Shown piece after piece: positions 1 to 7,230 of a DNA stretch of 32,942 nt (positions are counted from its first letter, which is position 1; every line of letters starts with the position of its first letter). Source of the stretch: Planctomycetota bacterium (lineage in GTDB: Bacteria > Planctomycetota > Planctomycetia > Isosphaerales > Isosphaeraceae); assembly GCA_028291545.1 (NCBI GenBank), contig JAQGHR010000070.1:1-32942 (forward strand). The letters are read 5' to 3'. Position numbers and translations under genes: made by a program. The notes beneath the pieces are model-generated. The model was not told the DNA's origin. It searched no databases and worked only from the letters and a program-made list of their open reading frames with translations.

Positions 1-1
1 G

Positions 2-160
2 GCCGTGACCTCCGCGAACATCACCTCGGCCAATATCACCACCATCAATACCGACTTGGCCGCCGTCCTGGCCGCGGAGGGCAGCACGAGCACGTCCACC
101 TTCCCGTACTTCTCGCTCGTCACGGGCCGGGCCGGCGGAGTGGGTCGAGGGTGTCACTAA
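2..160 (+). CDS. C-terminal end of an unidentified protein (5' truncated)
   Basis: The second forward frame is open from the left edge to a TAA at 158-160 and encodes about 52 residues. The tail is rich in Ala, Ser, Thr and Asn, with short repeats ('TSANI' occurs twice), then a 'FPYFSLVTGR' stretch and a Gly-rich end. Composition resembles the C-terminal tails of planctomycete secreted or surface proteins, but I do not recognise a family. Third-position GC is high, as in neighbouring genes, which favours a real coding end over a chance open frame. It converges on the YqgE gene, with 76 bases between. Upstream sequence would be needed to name it. Confidence 0.45.
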   Translation, partial: AVTSANITSANITTINTDLAAVLAAEGSTSTSTFPYFSLVTGRAGGVGRGCH

Positions 161-236
161 TCGCGTCATTCAGGACGAAGCGAGCCGGGTCTCGACCGGG
201 CTCGCCCGTCCGTTTGGGGATTGCTCCGACACAAGA

Positions 237-791
237 TCAATTCATATTCGGGTCCGGAGGGACCTCCCGGACTCCGAAGAACTCCGCCAATGTGCGGATG
301 CTGACCTGCTTAACGACCGTCTCCCACAAATTCACCTCCACCGGCCCGAACACGTGCTCGGCGGTGGCGGGGAGGGTCAGCCAGGAGTCCCATTCGAACT
401 CGCCCTCAAGCTGGCCTGCGCTCCAGCCCGAGTAATTGACGACGATCACGGAGGGCTCGACCTTGCGGCTGAGAATCTCCCCGACCCGGTCGGCGTCAAT
501 CGCCAGGAAGACGCCGGGGATGATCTCACGGTCGGCCAGGTCCGGAACCGCGTGCAGGACCATCAACGGCCCGGACACCGGTCCTCCCAGGTTCAACGGT
601 TTGTCCCAGGAGAACCCGTCCTCGACGATCTTGCCCGCAAGATCCGTCGCGGTAGCATCGATGCGAAGGTTCAGGATCACTCCCATCGCGCCATCCTCGT
701 CGTGGTCGATCATGAGGATGATGCTCCGCGTGAAGATCGGAGCGATCAGGCTGGGGGCCGCGATCAGGAGATGGCCTTGGAGTGAGTTCAT
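237..791 (-). CDS. YqgE/AlgH family protein (DUF179)
   Basis: Encodes 184 residues, the usual length for the YqgE/AlgH family. The N-terminus 'MNSLQGHLLIAAP' and the following 'FTRSIILMIDHDEDGAMGVILN' block match the family signature (a start like 'L.G.LLIA.P', then 'F..sVi.l..H...GA.GlilN'). A later 'GGPVSG' segment and the 'YSGWSAGQLEGEFEWDSWL' block near residues 120-140 are also typical. Function is poorly defined; a member was once linked to alginate regulation in Pseudomonas. I chose the ATG at 791 rather than an upstream TTG at 812 because family members begin at this Met. The ribosome binding site is weak. No operon partner is seen: the next gene upstream on this strand lies beyond a divergently oriented gene. 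Confidence 0.93.
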   Translation of the reverse strand: MNSLQGHLLIAAPSLIAPIFTRSIILMIDHDEDGAMGVILNLRIDATATDLAGKIVEDGFSWDKPLNLGGPVSGPLMVLHAVPDLADREIIPGVFLAIDADRVGEILSRKVEPSVIVVNYSGWSAGQLEGEFEWDSWLTLPATAEHVFGPVEVNLWETVVKQVSIRTLAEFFGVREVPPDPNMN

Positions 792-1248
792 CGCTCGACC
801 CTGTCGGGCCAATCGGGCTTGAAGTCGGTCGCCGAACCCATCATACCAGACCCGTCGTCCGGAGATCGCCCCGTTTTGAATTCGTCGCCGCCGCGCCAGT
901 TCGGCGGTGCCAATTCGACATGAATGAACCTTGTGCCTGCGATTCCCTTGGCGATATCGGCCGCACCAGCTTGGTCTTGTCGGTTCGTGAGGAAGCTCTC
1001 GGGATCGCAGGAAGCTGTTGAGTCTGACCTGGTCCCGGAGATGTCCCGGCGTGATCGAGGCGCCCTCTTGTTTTCGTCTTCCCGTGCAGCGTCATGGGCT
1101 TATGACGTGTCGATCCACAATCGCCCTGTGACATGACCCCACCGGCACGCCGGCTGCTTTATGAGAAGCTCGACCTGGCAGGGTACGCGGCGAACGGGCG
1201 GGATTCCTCGTCGCACCGCGAATCGCCGGGTCGCAAGGGGTCTGGATC
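792..1248. other. Divergent intergenic region, no gene seen
   Basis: 457 bases between the YqgE gene (-) and the Gly/Tyr-rich gene (+). Open frames here give translations without family character or hydrophobic structure, and I take them as chance. Both flanking promoters probably lie in it, but no convincing -35/-10 pair was found. A small GC hairpin (CCGGC/GCCGG) lies near 1141-1152. Confidence 0.5.
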
Positions 1249-1581
1249 ATGCGAAGGTCACTTCGGGGCGTGGCCCTGGCGTGCGTGATGACGGTCGGCG
1301 GTCTGACGGGCCTCGGCACCACGACGGCCAGCGCCCAGGGATTCGGCGGCTATCCTGGCGGGTACGGGGGCGGCTATCCCTCGGGCGGTTACGGGGGGGG
1401 TTATCATCGGGGTTACGCCGGTGGATATGGCGGTTATGTCGGGACGGGATATAACCCGGGCTTCGGGGTTCCTCAATATGGCGGCGGTTACGGCGGCTAC
1501 GGTCGGGGTTACGCCGGCTCTTATTCGCATCATCATCACGAGCAGCACCGCCACCACCATGGTTGCGGCCACCGGTATTGA
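1249..1581 (+). CDS. Small secreted Gly/Tyr-rich protein with His-rich tail
   Basis: 110 residues. The N-terminus has basic residues then a hydrophobic core (about residues 7-24) ending in 'TTASAQG', a good signal peptidase I site, so the protein is probably exported. The mature part consists of irregular GGY/GYG repeats. The last 20 residues contain a run of four His, a further run of three, and a Cys, which could bind metals (inference). A purine-rich AAGGGG (1235-1240) lies eight bases before the ATG. No catalytic domain is visible. It could be a structural or adhesive envelope component. It sits alone between two minus-strand genes, converging on the transporter gene downstream. I know no named family for it. 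Confidence 0.75.
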   Translation: MRRSLRGVALACVMTVGGLTGLGTTTASAQGFGGYPGGYGGGYPSGGYGGGYHRGYAGGYGGYVGTGYNPGFGVPQYGGGYGGYGRGYAGSYSHHHHEQHRHHHGCGHRY

Positions 1582-1675
1582 GACGCAGAGGCCGGGCGAC
1601 CGTCCCCGTGGCCTGATATGGCCGCGGGCCGATCACCCGGCTATCCACTCGGGGCGAGGTGGAGTCTCGCGCCGC

Positions 1676-2803
1676 TCACTCGGAAGCGGGACTCCGCCGA
1701 CTCCGCAAGCCCGCGAACAGCCTGATGGCGGGTAGGGGAATCGAAGCCGGAGGTCGGGGAGTTCGGCCGGCGACGTGGTCCACAAGCCCCGCGACGAGGT
1801 GCTGGACCAGGTTGTAGAAGATGATCGGAATCATCACTCGCGGGTGCCCGGCCAGCATCATCGCAGCCAGCACGAGTCCGGTCCCGTTGTTGTTCATACC
1901 CAGGCCGAACATGAGAGAAGTCCGCTGCGATTCGTCGACACGCATCAGGCGAGAGATCATCCAGCCGGAGGCGAAGGCGAGGCCGCAAAGCCCGAGGGTG
2001 ATCGTCAGGACGACTCCGAGGAAGTCCCAATCAGGATTGGCGATCGCCTGCGGCAACGAGAGCGACGCGTTCGAATAGTTCAGGACCAAAAGAATCATCG
2101 AATTCACAAGCTTGAGCCGAGGCTTGATCGCGGCGACCCTGGCTTCTCCGAGGATCATGTGGGAAACGATGCCGAGGATCGACGGCAGGATCACGCAGAT
2201 CGCGAGAAATCCACCCGTTCCCGATCCCGCCAGCTCGTGGAGGTCGGCCGCATATTCGCCGCGTGCCATCAGGCCGACGGAATGAAGCGCCAGCGGGGTG
2301 GTCAGGGGGCTCAGGAACGTCGAGGCCAGGACAAGTCCCAGGCTGAGGGCGAGGTTGCCGTTGGCGTTCTGGGACCACGCGGTTGAGGAACCCGCGATCG
2401 GCATCGAGGCGACGAGCGCCAGTCCAACCAGGATATTCTGCACCTCGTCGGGGTTGTGCCAGATCCTCATCATCTGCGACACGCCAAAGATGAACGCGAT
2501 CGGGATAAGCAGATTGGCGACCAACCCGCCGATCAGGGCCAGCGGAGCCCGCAGCAGGTCCCGCAATTGGGCCGTTCGGACGCCGAGCCCCGCGTTGAAC
2601 AGCAGGAACGCCAGCATCAACATCGGCAGGGAGAGCCGGGTCTTCTCGCCGAGGAGATGGACCTCGCCGAACGAGACGTCTCGGATTGCCATGCCGAGGC
2701 CGGGGAGCACGCTGGCGACGGCGTAGGAGCCGATGAGAAGCCAGATGAACCGCTCGTGGATGAAATGTGACAGCCGGTCGCTCGGGGAACTACGGTCGTC
2801 CAT
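1676..2803 (-). CDS. BASS-family (bile acid:sodium symporter-like) transporter
   Basis: 375 residues with about nine or ten hydrophobic helices, an inner-membrane protein. Two family hallmarks are visible: a polar segment at about 137-152 ('AGSSTAWSQNANGNLALS', the position of the 'GG.aSn..t..a.Gd.aLs' motif that helps form the Na+ site), and 'GLGMNNNGTGLVLAA' at about 300-314, the second substrate/Na+ crossover motif. It probably couples Na+ import to uptake of an organic anion such as a keto acid, pantoate-like or steroid-like compound; the substrate cannot be read from sequence. The ATG at 2803 is preceded by AGAGGA. The tail after residue 345 is Pro/Arg-rich and cytoplasmic-looking. It is divergent from the VIT-like iron transporter gene, across 142 bases. 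Confidence 0.88.
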   Translation of the reverse strand: MDDRSSPSDRLSHFIHERFIWLLIGSYAVASVLPGLGMAIRDVSFGEVHLLGEKTRLSLPMLMLAFLLFNAGLGVRTAQLRDLLRAPLALIGGLVANLLIPIAFIFGVSQMMRIWHNPDEVQNILVGLALVASMPIAGSSTAWSQNANGNLALSLGLVLASTFLSPLTTPLALHSVGLMARGEYAADLHELAGSGTGGFLAICVILPSILGIVSHMILGEARVAAIKPRLKLVNSMILLVLNYSNASLSLPQAIANPDWDFLGVVLTITLGLCGLAFASGWMISRLMRVDESQRTSLMFGLGMNNNGTGLVLAAMMLAGHPRVMIPIIFYNLVQHLVAGLVDHVAGRTPRPPASIPLPAIRLFAGLRSRRSPASE

Positions 2804-2945
2804 GGCGAGTCCTCTGGGTCAATCCGTCCACGGCAAGCGGGCTCTACCCACTCCTGCCGGTCAGACCCGAGGCTATCAGCAAGACTTCTCTCGAAGAATC
2901 CCAACATAGCCAGATGAGGATAATCTTAGAATCAGGCTCCGCTGG

Positions 2946-3785
2946 ATGAGTCTCCCGAGCGAGGCCAGGCCCGACGCCGCTGAGATCCAGAATCACCCGT
3001 CGACACGCTCCCGGATCGCCGATAGACTTCGTGACCGGTTTCACGATCTCATCGGGTACGATCGACGCGGACGCTCGGAGGTCCCGACGTTGCCAGCCAC
3101 GCCGCACATCGAACGACATTTCACGGCCGGGGCAGTCGTCCGGGACGTCGTCATCGGCATGTCCGACGGCCTGACCGTGCCCTTCGCCCTGGCGGCGGGC
3201 CTTTCCGGCACGGTCACGAACAACGTGATCATCGTCACGGCGGGGCTGGCGGAGGTCGTCGCCGGATCGATCGCCATGGGCCTGGGCGGGTATCTCGCCG
3301 CGCGCAGCGATGCCGAGCACTACGCCAGCGAGCGAATCCGCGAACAGCGCGAGGTCGAGGAGGTCCCCGAGGTAGAGATTGCGGAAGTCAGCGAGGTCTT
3401 CCAGGCGTACGGCTTGACCGAGGAAGAGGCCGACCCGATCGTGCGGGCCCTGGCTAGCCGGCCCGAGGCGTTCGTGGACTTCATGATGAGGTTCGAGCTG
3501 GGCCTGGAGGAGCCGAATCCGGGTCGTGCCTTGACGAGCGCGCTGACGATCGCGGGGGCCTACATCGTCGGGGGCCTGATTCCGCTCTCTCCCTACATCG
3601 CCCTCCGAAGCCCGCATTCGGCCTTGTTGACGTCGGTCCTGATCACGCTCATCGCGCTCTTGATCTTTGGATACATCAAGGGCCGCTTCACCGGAGCCCG
3701 GCCCATTCGCAGCTCCCTCCAGACCGCCTTCATCGGTGGCCTGGCCGCCGCGGCCGCATTCGGCATCGCCAAGGCGATTCCGTGA
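2946..3785 (+). CDS. VIT1/CCC1-family iron (Fe2+/Mn2+) transporter, plant VIT1-like
   Basis: 279 residues. After a polar N-terminus the family core begins at about residue 54 ('HIERHFTAG'). The first helix carries 'GMSDGLTVPFALAAGLSG' (71-88) including Asp74, and the second 'AGLAEVVAGSIAMGLGGYLAA'. A charged, Glu-rich segment (124-150) and 'DFMMRFELGLEEP' (178-190) match the cytosolic metal-binding domain of plant VIT1, where a Met-Met-x-x-Glu set binds metal (here Met180, Met181, Glu184). Three further hydrophobic helices follow. The predicted role is H+-coupled export of Fe2+ or Mn2+ from the cytosol. The ATG at 2946 has a poor ribosome binding site and the true start could be further in, before residue 54. 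It converges on the GH71/99-like gene with 30 bases between. Confidence 0.92.
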   Translation: MSLPSEARPDAAEIQNHPSTRSRIADRLRDRFHDLIGYDRRGRSEVPTLPATPHIERHFTAGAVVRDVVIGMSDGLTVPFALAAGLSGTVTNNVIIVTAGLAEVVAGSIAMGLGGYLAARSDAEHYASERIREQREVEEVPEVEIAEVSEVFQAYGLTEEEADPIVRALASRPEAFVDFMMRFELGLEEPNPGRALTSALTIAGAYIVGGLIPLSPYIALRSPHSALLTSVLITLIALLIFGYIKGRFTGARPIRSSLQTAFIGGLAAAAAFGIAKAIP

Positions 3786-3815
3786 CCGGCCCGTCCCGGC
3801 CACGAAGGTCCAGAA

Positions 3816-5075
3816 CTACGGCTCGATCGGAAGGCCGGCCTGGTTCTTGCGCTCGCCTCGGATCAGCTTCGACCCCTCGCCGGTGAGGCGGAGATACCAG
3901 TCCGAAGGTCGCCCGTCGTAGGTGGCGAACCGGGCTTGCGCCGGAGGGGCGTTGCTGACCTTGAAGATGGCGGTCGCCTCGTCCACCTCGTCGAACATGG
4001 CCACGTAGGCCATCTCGACGCCCAGATCCGCGGCCGTGGCGAACTGCCGCCAGAAGAAATCGCCACCCAGGCGAGGAATGGTCCCCGCGGAGGCGGCCTT
4101 GCCCTTCAGGTTGGTCCACCCGAACCCCGGATAGATGGTCGGAAGGAAGCTCATGCCCGCCTTCTTCGCCTCGGCGAGGTCGCCCTTCCAGGAGTCGGTG
4201 GCAGCGTGGCGCCGCCCGCCAACCTCCCCGAAGTTGCCGACGTTCCACGGACTGATCACGTCGAAACGGCGGAACGCCCTGGCCCACTCGGGATCTTTCT
4301 CGGCGCGCCAGGACCAGGGACAGCCGCCCACAAGAGTCGCGGCGTATGGCCCGTCCGTCTTGAAGAAATCGATGATGCGATGGGCGAGTGCCGGCTTGAA
4401 GCGATCGCTGTAGAACCCCCACACGAACACGACCGGCTTGTCGCCATGGTGGAGGTAGCGGCCGTCCCGCGTGAGCTTCTTCTCGTCCACCAAGCGCTTC
4501 CAGTCGTTGATGAGTCGGTCGTAGATCCGATCCGCGGGGGCGTCGGTCAGGTCGTAACAGACAGCGTAAACCCGGCCCGTCTTGGCCGCCGAGTCCCGGA
4601 CGTGGCCGAGCACCCGGTCGATCGACGGATCGCCGAGGCTCACCAGGAATCGCTGCACGAAGACGCCGTCGATTCCGTACTGTGCCATCCACTCGAAATG
4701 GCGTTGTACCGTCAACGGGTGGGCCGAGCTGAACAGGTGGGCCTGTTGTCCGTCGGGGTGGCGGAATCCGGTTGCCGGATAGCTCTCGTCGGCCGTGTAC
4801 TCCGACATCTCGGGCCACATCTCGACCGTCAGCCTTGCCGGGGTGATCTCGGTCGTGGAATTGCTCCAGTGCCGCCAGCCGTCGTTGACCGGGTCGCCGG
4901 GGCACCGGAACCACCCTTGATAGCCGCACAGGACCTTGTGGTGCAGGCTCGCAGCGTCGATCGCGGCCGGCGGGGAGGATGCGGCGTGTCCCTCGATGGC
5001 GGGACCGGTATCGGAGACGAGCATCGCGCACGCCAGCAATACGCCCGCTCTGACGACTCTCCTCGAAGTTCTCAT
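3816..5075 (-). CDS. Secreted glycoside hydrolase family 71/99-like protein
   Basis: 419 residues with an N-terminal signal peptide (basic start, hydrophobic core about 9-21, Ala-rich end about 31). The mature part starts with 'VLCGYQGWF', then 'HFEWMAQYGIDGVFVQRF', 'GKPVVFVWGF'-like and 'FLPTIYPGFGW' strands, the pattern of the GH71/GH99-like TIM barrel. A late 'MFDEVDEATAIFK' segment has Glu363 and Glu366, spaced like the catalytic ExxE pair of GH99 endo-mannosidases; this equivalence is by eye. Expected activity is hydrolysis of an alpha-linked polysaccharide outside the cytoplasm; the substrate is unknown. Its ATG overlaps the stop of the upstream membrane-protein gene (ATGA), so the two are probably translationally coupled. 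Confidence 0.85.
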   Translation of the reverse strand: MRTSRRVVRAGVLLACAMLVSDTGPAIEGHAASSPPAAIDAASLHHKVLCGYQGWFRCPGDPVNDGWRHWSNSTTEITPARLTVEMWPEMSEYTADESYPATGFRHPDGQQAHLFSSAHPLTVQRHFEWMAQYGIDGVFVQRFLVSLGDPSIDRVLGHVRDSAAKTGRVYAVCYDLTDAPADRIYDRLINDWKRLVDEKKLTRDGRYLHHGDKPVVFVWGFYSDRFKPALAHRIIDFFKTDGPYAATLVGGCPWSWRAEKDPEWARAFRRFDVISPWNVGNFGEVGGRRHAATDSWKGDLAEAKKAGMSFLPTIYPGFGWTNLKGKAASAGTIPRLGGDFFWRQFATAADLGVEMAYVAMFDEVDEATAIFKVSNAPPAQARFATYDGRPSDWYLRLTGEGSKLIRGERKNQAGLPIEP

Positions 5076-6049
5076 GGGGTCTGAAAACTCCCGACGGAAG
5101 CCTCATCGGGTCGAGGCTTGAAGGTCAGGATCGACCAGGCCGCACCGACTGCGGACGGAACCGAGACCGCCAGGATCGCCGCCACGCGGCGGACCGGGGA
5201 GTGGAGGATCGGCGAGGTCGCGATCTCATTGTGAGAGGCGAGCAAGGCGATCAGCTCATCACCGACGACCACCAGCGCGACGCCGATCGCCGCTCCGATC
5301 AGTCCGCCCAAGGCGCCGAGGGCCATCCGAGGCCTACCCCCACCCACGGCGACACCCAGGGCCAGGCCCCCCGCCAGGCCGGCGATCATGCGGGGAACAC
5401 CCCGGATGAGCAGGAGGGAGGCGATGACGAGCGTACTGCCCGGGTTGTCGATCCTCGCCAGATAGAACATGGGCACCAGGCTCCGCGACGTCAGCCACCC
5501 CAGGACTCCGCAGACCGCCGCGCCCAGAATCGCCACCACGGCCCCCTGGATCCACGACCGCCCAGCAGGCCCGCCGGCCAGCGCGATCGCCAGGCCGAGC
5601 GCGAGCCCGAACATCACCCCCACCGCCGCGCCGGAGAGGGCCACGGCCTTCGCGGTGAACTCCTGTTGATAGGCGATCGTCGCCCGGCTCGCGCCGTAGA
5701 TGCTGTCCCGCCGCCGGGCTGGCGCATTTCCGCGCGGCGGCGCTGTCGCGGCACTCGCCGCCAGTTCACGAGCATTGGGGGCTCGCAGATCGGGACGATA
5801 GCCGCGCGGCGCGGATTTCACCGTCATATGCGAGCCATAGTAGCGTAGGCTGGCCTCCTCGACTCCCCAGGCGACCAGGGCCGCGAACACGGCCGCCCCC
5901 AGGGCGATGGACCAGATCCGGCTCGGTCGAATCGCGGGAGGCGGAAAAGGGACCTGGCCCGGGGTCGTCTGGTGATCCTCCACGATCTGCCTCCCGTGTA
6001 CCGCCGTCGGTTCTGCGTCGAGTCGCGACTCATGGATTACCACCCGCAC
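5072..6049 (-). CDS. Unknown multi-pass membrane protein, coupled to the hydrolase gene
   Basis: 325 residues, no family recognised. A polar N-terminus of about 45 residues is followed by one hydrophobic helix (about 46-65), a polar, Ala/Arg-rich stretch (about 70-125), then five or six Gly/Ala-rich hydrophobic helices to the C-terminus. The last helices contain repeated 'GLAGGLALGVAVGGG' and 'GALGGLIGAAIGVALVVVG' patterns, like glycine-zipper packing. The start is uncertain: only GTG codons (6049, 6043) precede the first helix and no strong ribosome binding site was seen. The stop overlaps the start of the GH71/99-like gene by four bases, so the pair is likely one transcript. It may handle a product or substrate of the hydrolase, but the sequence does not show this. 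Confidence 0.7.
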   Translation of the reverse strand: MRVVIHESRLDAEPTAVHGRQIVEDHQTTPGQVPFPPPAIRPSRIWSIALGAAVFAALVAWGVEEASLRYYGSHMTVKSAPRGYRPDLRAPNARELAASAATAPPRGNAPARRRDSIYGASRATIAYQQEFTAKAVALSGAAVGVMFGLALGLAIALAGGPAGRSWIQGAVVAILGAAVCGVLGWLTSRSLVPMFYLARIDNPGSTLVIASLLLIRGVPRMIAGLAGGLALGVAVGGGRPRMALGALGGLIGAAIGVALVVVGDELIALLASHNEIATSPILHSPVRRVAAILAVSVPSAVGAAWSILTFKPRPDEASVGSFQTP

Positions 6050-6335
6050 GGGGCGTGGTCAAGTCACTGACCTGCACGCATCTCGACCAACCAATCCTTG
6101 GATGGATGGGCTGATCAGACGCGGGTCCGAGGCTTTACACGGGGCCGGCTCCCCTCGATCAGTGAGCCCATCGAGCCTGTCGATCACGCGGAAGAAGCCT
6201 ACTTTCGGCTGGTTGGCGGGCGGGATGGCGACTTCGCCCAAGCTCCTCGTCGTACGGGCCGACTGAAGCTCGTCCGACGATCGCCCAGATGCTCCGGCAC
6301 GGGATGGGCGACACCGACCTCGTCCCACCGGTGGT

Positions 6336-6375
6336 GAAATAAAATCCCCCGAGAGGAATCGAAACTCCTTCCCTC
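6336..6375 (+). repeat. Dispersed ~40-bp repeat, copy A
   Basis: Aligns without gaps to 16353-16392 in the same orientation, with about 29 of 40 identical positions by hand count, including a fully shared nine-base end (CCTTCCCTC) and a shared GAGGAA core. The similarity may continue weakly upstream. Both copies are in non-coding DNA. Confidence 0.4.
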
Positions 6376-6557
6376 GTAGGTCTCGCCGCCGATCGAGAGG
6401 CGAATCCTCGGTCATCGATCACATCATCGCGAGGAATCCGAACCTCGATCGCGAAATCCGTCAAATCGGGGCGACCCTCAGGCCATGCCTCCGGGATGAA
6501 CGGCGCGATGACCGACCGACCAGGAGCCTCTCCCTTTCCCTTCGTGCTCTGGATGGC

Positions 6558-6630
6558 ATGCCTACGTCCTCGTAAGCATGTCTCCGGGACGACCCGCAGC
6601 CCGATCCCATGCTTACGAAGACGTAAGCAT
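6558..6630. repeat. Pair of facing hairpins (ATGCTTACG-N4-CGTAAGCAT)
   Basis: Copy 1 is at 6558-6579 (ATGCCTACG, loop TCCT, CGTAAGCAT; one mismatch in the stem). Copy 2 is at 6609-6630 (ATGCTTACG, loop AAGA, CGTAAGCAT; perfect nine-base stem). Each is a short hairpin, and the copies are also inverted repeats of one another, 29 bases apart. The layout resembles REP/BIME-type palindromic units. There is no T-run, so it is not a classic terminator. Confidence 0.75.
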
Positions 6631-6707
6631 AGCACCCATCCACCCGCGAGCGGCAAAGTTGGACGCTCAAAGGGGGAAGGACGCCGTCGCGAGCGGCGGC
6701 GGCTCAT

Positions 6708-6989
6708 TCAGGCGCAGGCGAACCGCTCGGCGGCCTCGCAACTGGGCGGGATGAGCACCTCGATTTCGTTGATGACCGTGCGCGCACCCTCGACTTCAGC
6801 CACGATGGCATGGGCGAGGAGCTTGAGAGAGTCCGAGGGGAGATAACCATGGATGCGCAGCGCATTTCCTTGGGTCTCGCAATGGACCCGGCGCAGGGTC
6901 GAGTATCCACTCCTGCGCAGCCGATCCTCCGCCTCCTGGCGGAAATCGCTGAAGCGCATCGAGCGGTTCGATAAGTCCAATGTTTGCAC
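6708..6989 (-). CDS. Small BON-domain-like protein
   Basis: 93 residues from a GTG at 6989. The sequence fits one BON domain: an N-terminal helix ('FRQEAEDRLRRSGY'), then strands 'VHCETQGNALRIHGYLPS', a second helix ('SLKLLAHAIVAEVEGA') and the final 'RTVINEIEVL' strand. BON domains bind phospholipids or envelope partners, but this protein has no signal peptide and may act in the cytoplasm. The GTG is preferred because GGAG lies eight bases before it; the ATG at 6959 has no ribosome binding site but would still include the domain. The C-terminus is short and ends in 'CEAAERFACA' with two Cys. Upstream lies a leader with an intrinsic terminator (7117-7153), which suggests attenuated or separate transcription. 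Confidence 0.72.
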   Translation of the reverse strand: MQTLDLSNRSMRFSDFRQEAEDRLRRSGYSTLRRVHCETQGNALRIHGYLPSDSLKLLAHAIVAEVEGARTVINEIEVLIPPSCEAAERFACA

Positions 6990-7116
6990 AGTGCCGTCTC
7001 CTGGGTCGCTGGATGGTCTAACCGGGTCCAGTAACAAAGGCGGCAGTCATTACCGCGTGATGTAGAAATGGTTGCGATGACGACCCGAATGGGCCGGACA
7101 AGACACCAACAGGCAA

Positions 7117-7153
7117 CAAAAAACCCCGACCATGCGTGATGCCGCATATCGGG
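7117..7153 (-). terminator. Intrinsic terminator on the minus strand
   Basis: Read on the minus strand: CCCCGA (7153-7148) pairs with TCGGGG (7128-7123), an inner ATGCG/CGCAT stem continues it, the loop is six bases, and six T follow at once (7122-7117). It is a textbook Rho-independent terminator. It lies about 130 bases before the start of the BON gene and about 70 bases after a predicted promoter. Confidence 0.8.
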
Positions 7154-7195
7154 GCTGCCGTAGCCGTCATCTGGGCTACCCATCACGAGTAGATA
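7117..7195 (-). ncRNA. Candidate short RNA or attenuated leader upstream of the BON gene
   Basis: A transcript from the predicted promoter at 7230-7202 would begin near 7195 and stop at the T-run at 7117, giving about 80 bases. It would contain a first hairpin, GTAGCC (7178-7173) with GGCTAC (7164-7159) around an eight-base loop, then the terminator hairpin. It could be a free small RNA or a leader that controls read-through into the BON gene. It matches no riboswitch class I recall. The call rests on structure only. Confidence 0.45.
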
Positions 7196-7201
7196 GAGGT
7201 G

Positions 7202-7230
7202 AGGGTAACGTGCGGCGACAAGCGTGTCAA
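7202..7230 (-). promoter_or_regulatory. Sigma-70-type promoter for the short RNA/leader
   Basis: On the minus strand, a perfect TTGACA (7230-7225) is followed after exactly 17 bases by TACCCT (7207-7202), which keeps the key first, second and last bases of the -10 box. The expected start is near 7195. Confidence 0.55.

Larger units (their letters stand above)
6050..6707. other. Non-coding stretch with repeats
   Basis: 658 bases without a credible gene. It holds one copy of a dispersed ~40-bp repeat (6336-6375) and a pair of facing hairpins (6558-6630), described separately. Open frames across it give irregular Arg/Pro/Ser-rich translations with no family character. The promoter of the unknown membrane-protein gene should lie near 6050-6150, but no consensus was found. 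Confidence 0.5.

Noticed and set aside
151..435. Plus-strand frame of 94 codons starting with GTG.
   Set aside because: It runs mostly antisense to the well-supported YqgE gene and overlaps the end of the first gene.
841..1134. Minus-strand frame of 97 codons, and a short plus-strand frame ending at 1021, in the YqgE upstream region.
   Set aside because: No ribosome binding site, no family character and poor codon use.
2919..2933. GATAATCTTAGAATC just before the VIT-like iron transporter gene, resembling a Fur box.
   Set aside because: Only the outer three bases on each side are symmetrical and the match to the 19-base Fur consensus is weak.
6336..6375. Considered as a CRISPR repeat because of its TTTCGATTCC-like content on the minus strand.
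   Set aside because: There is no array: the only related copy is 10 kb away, and no cas gene is present.
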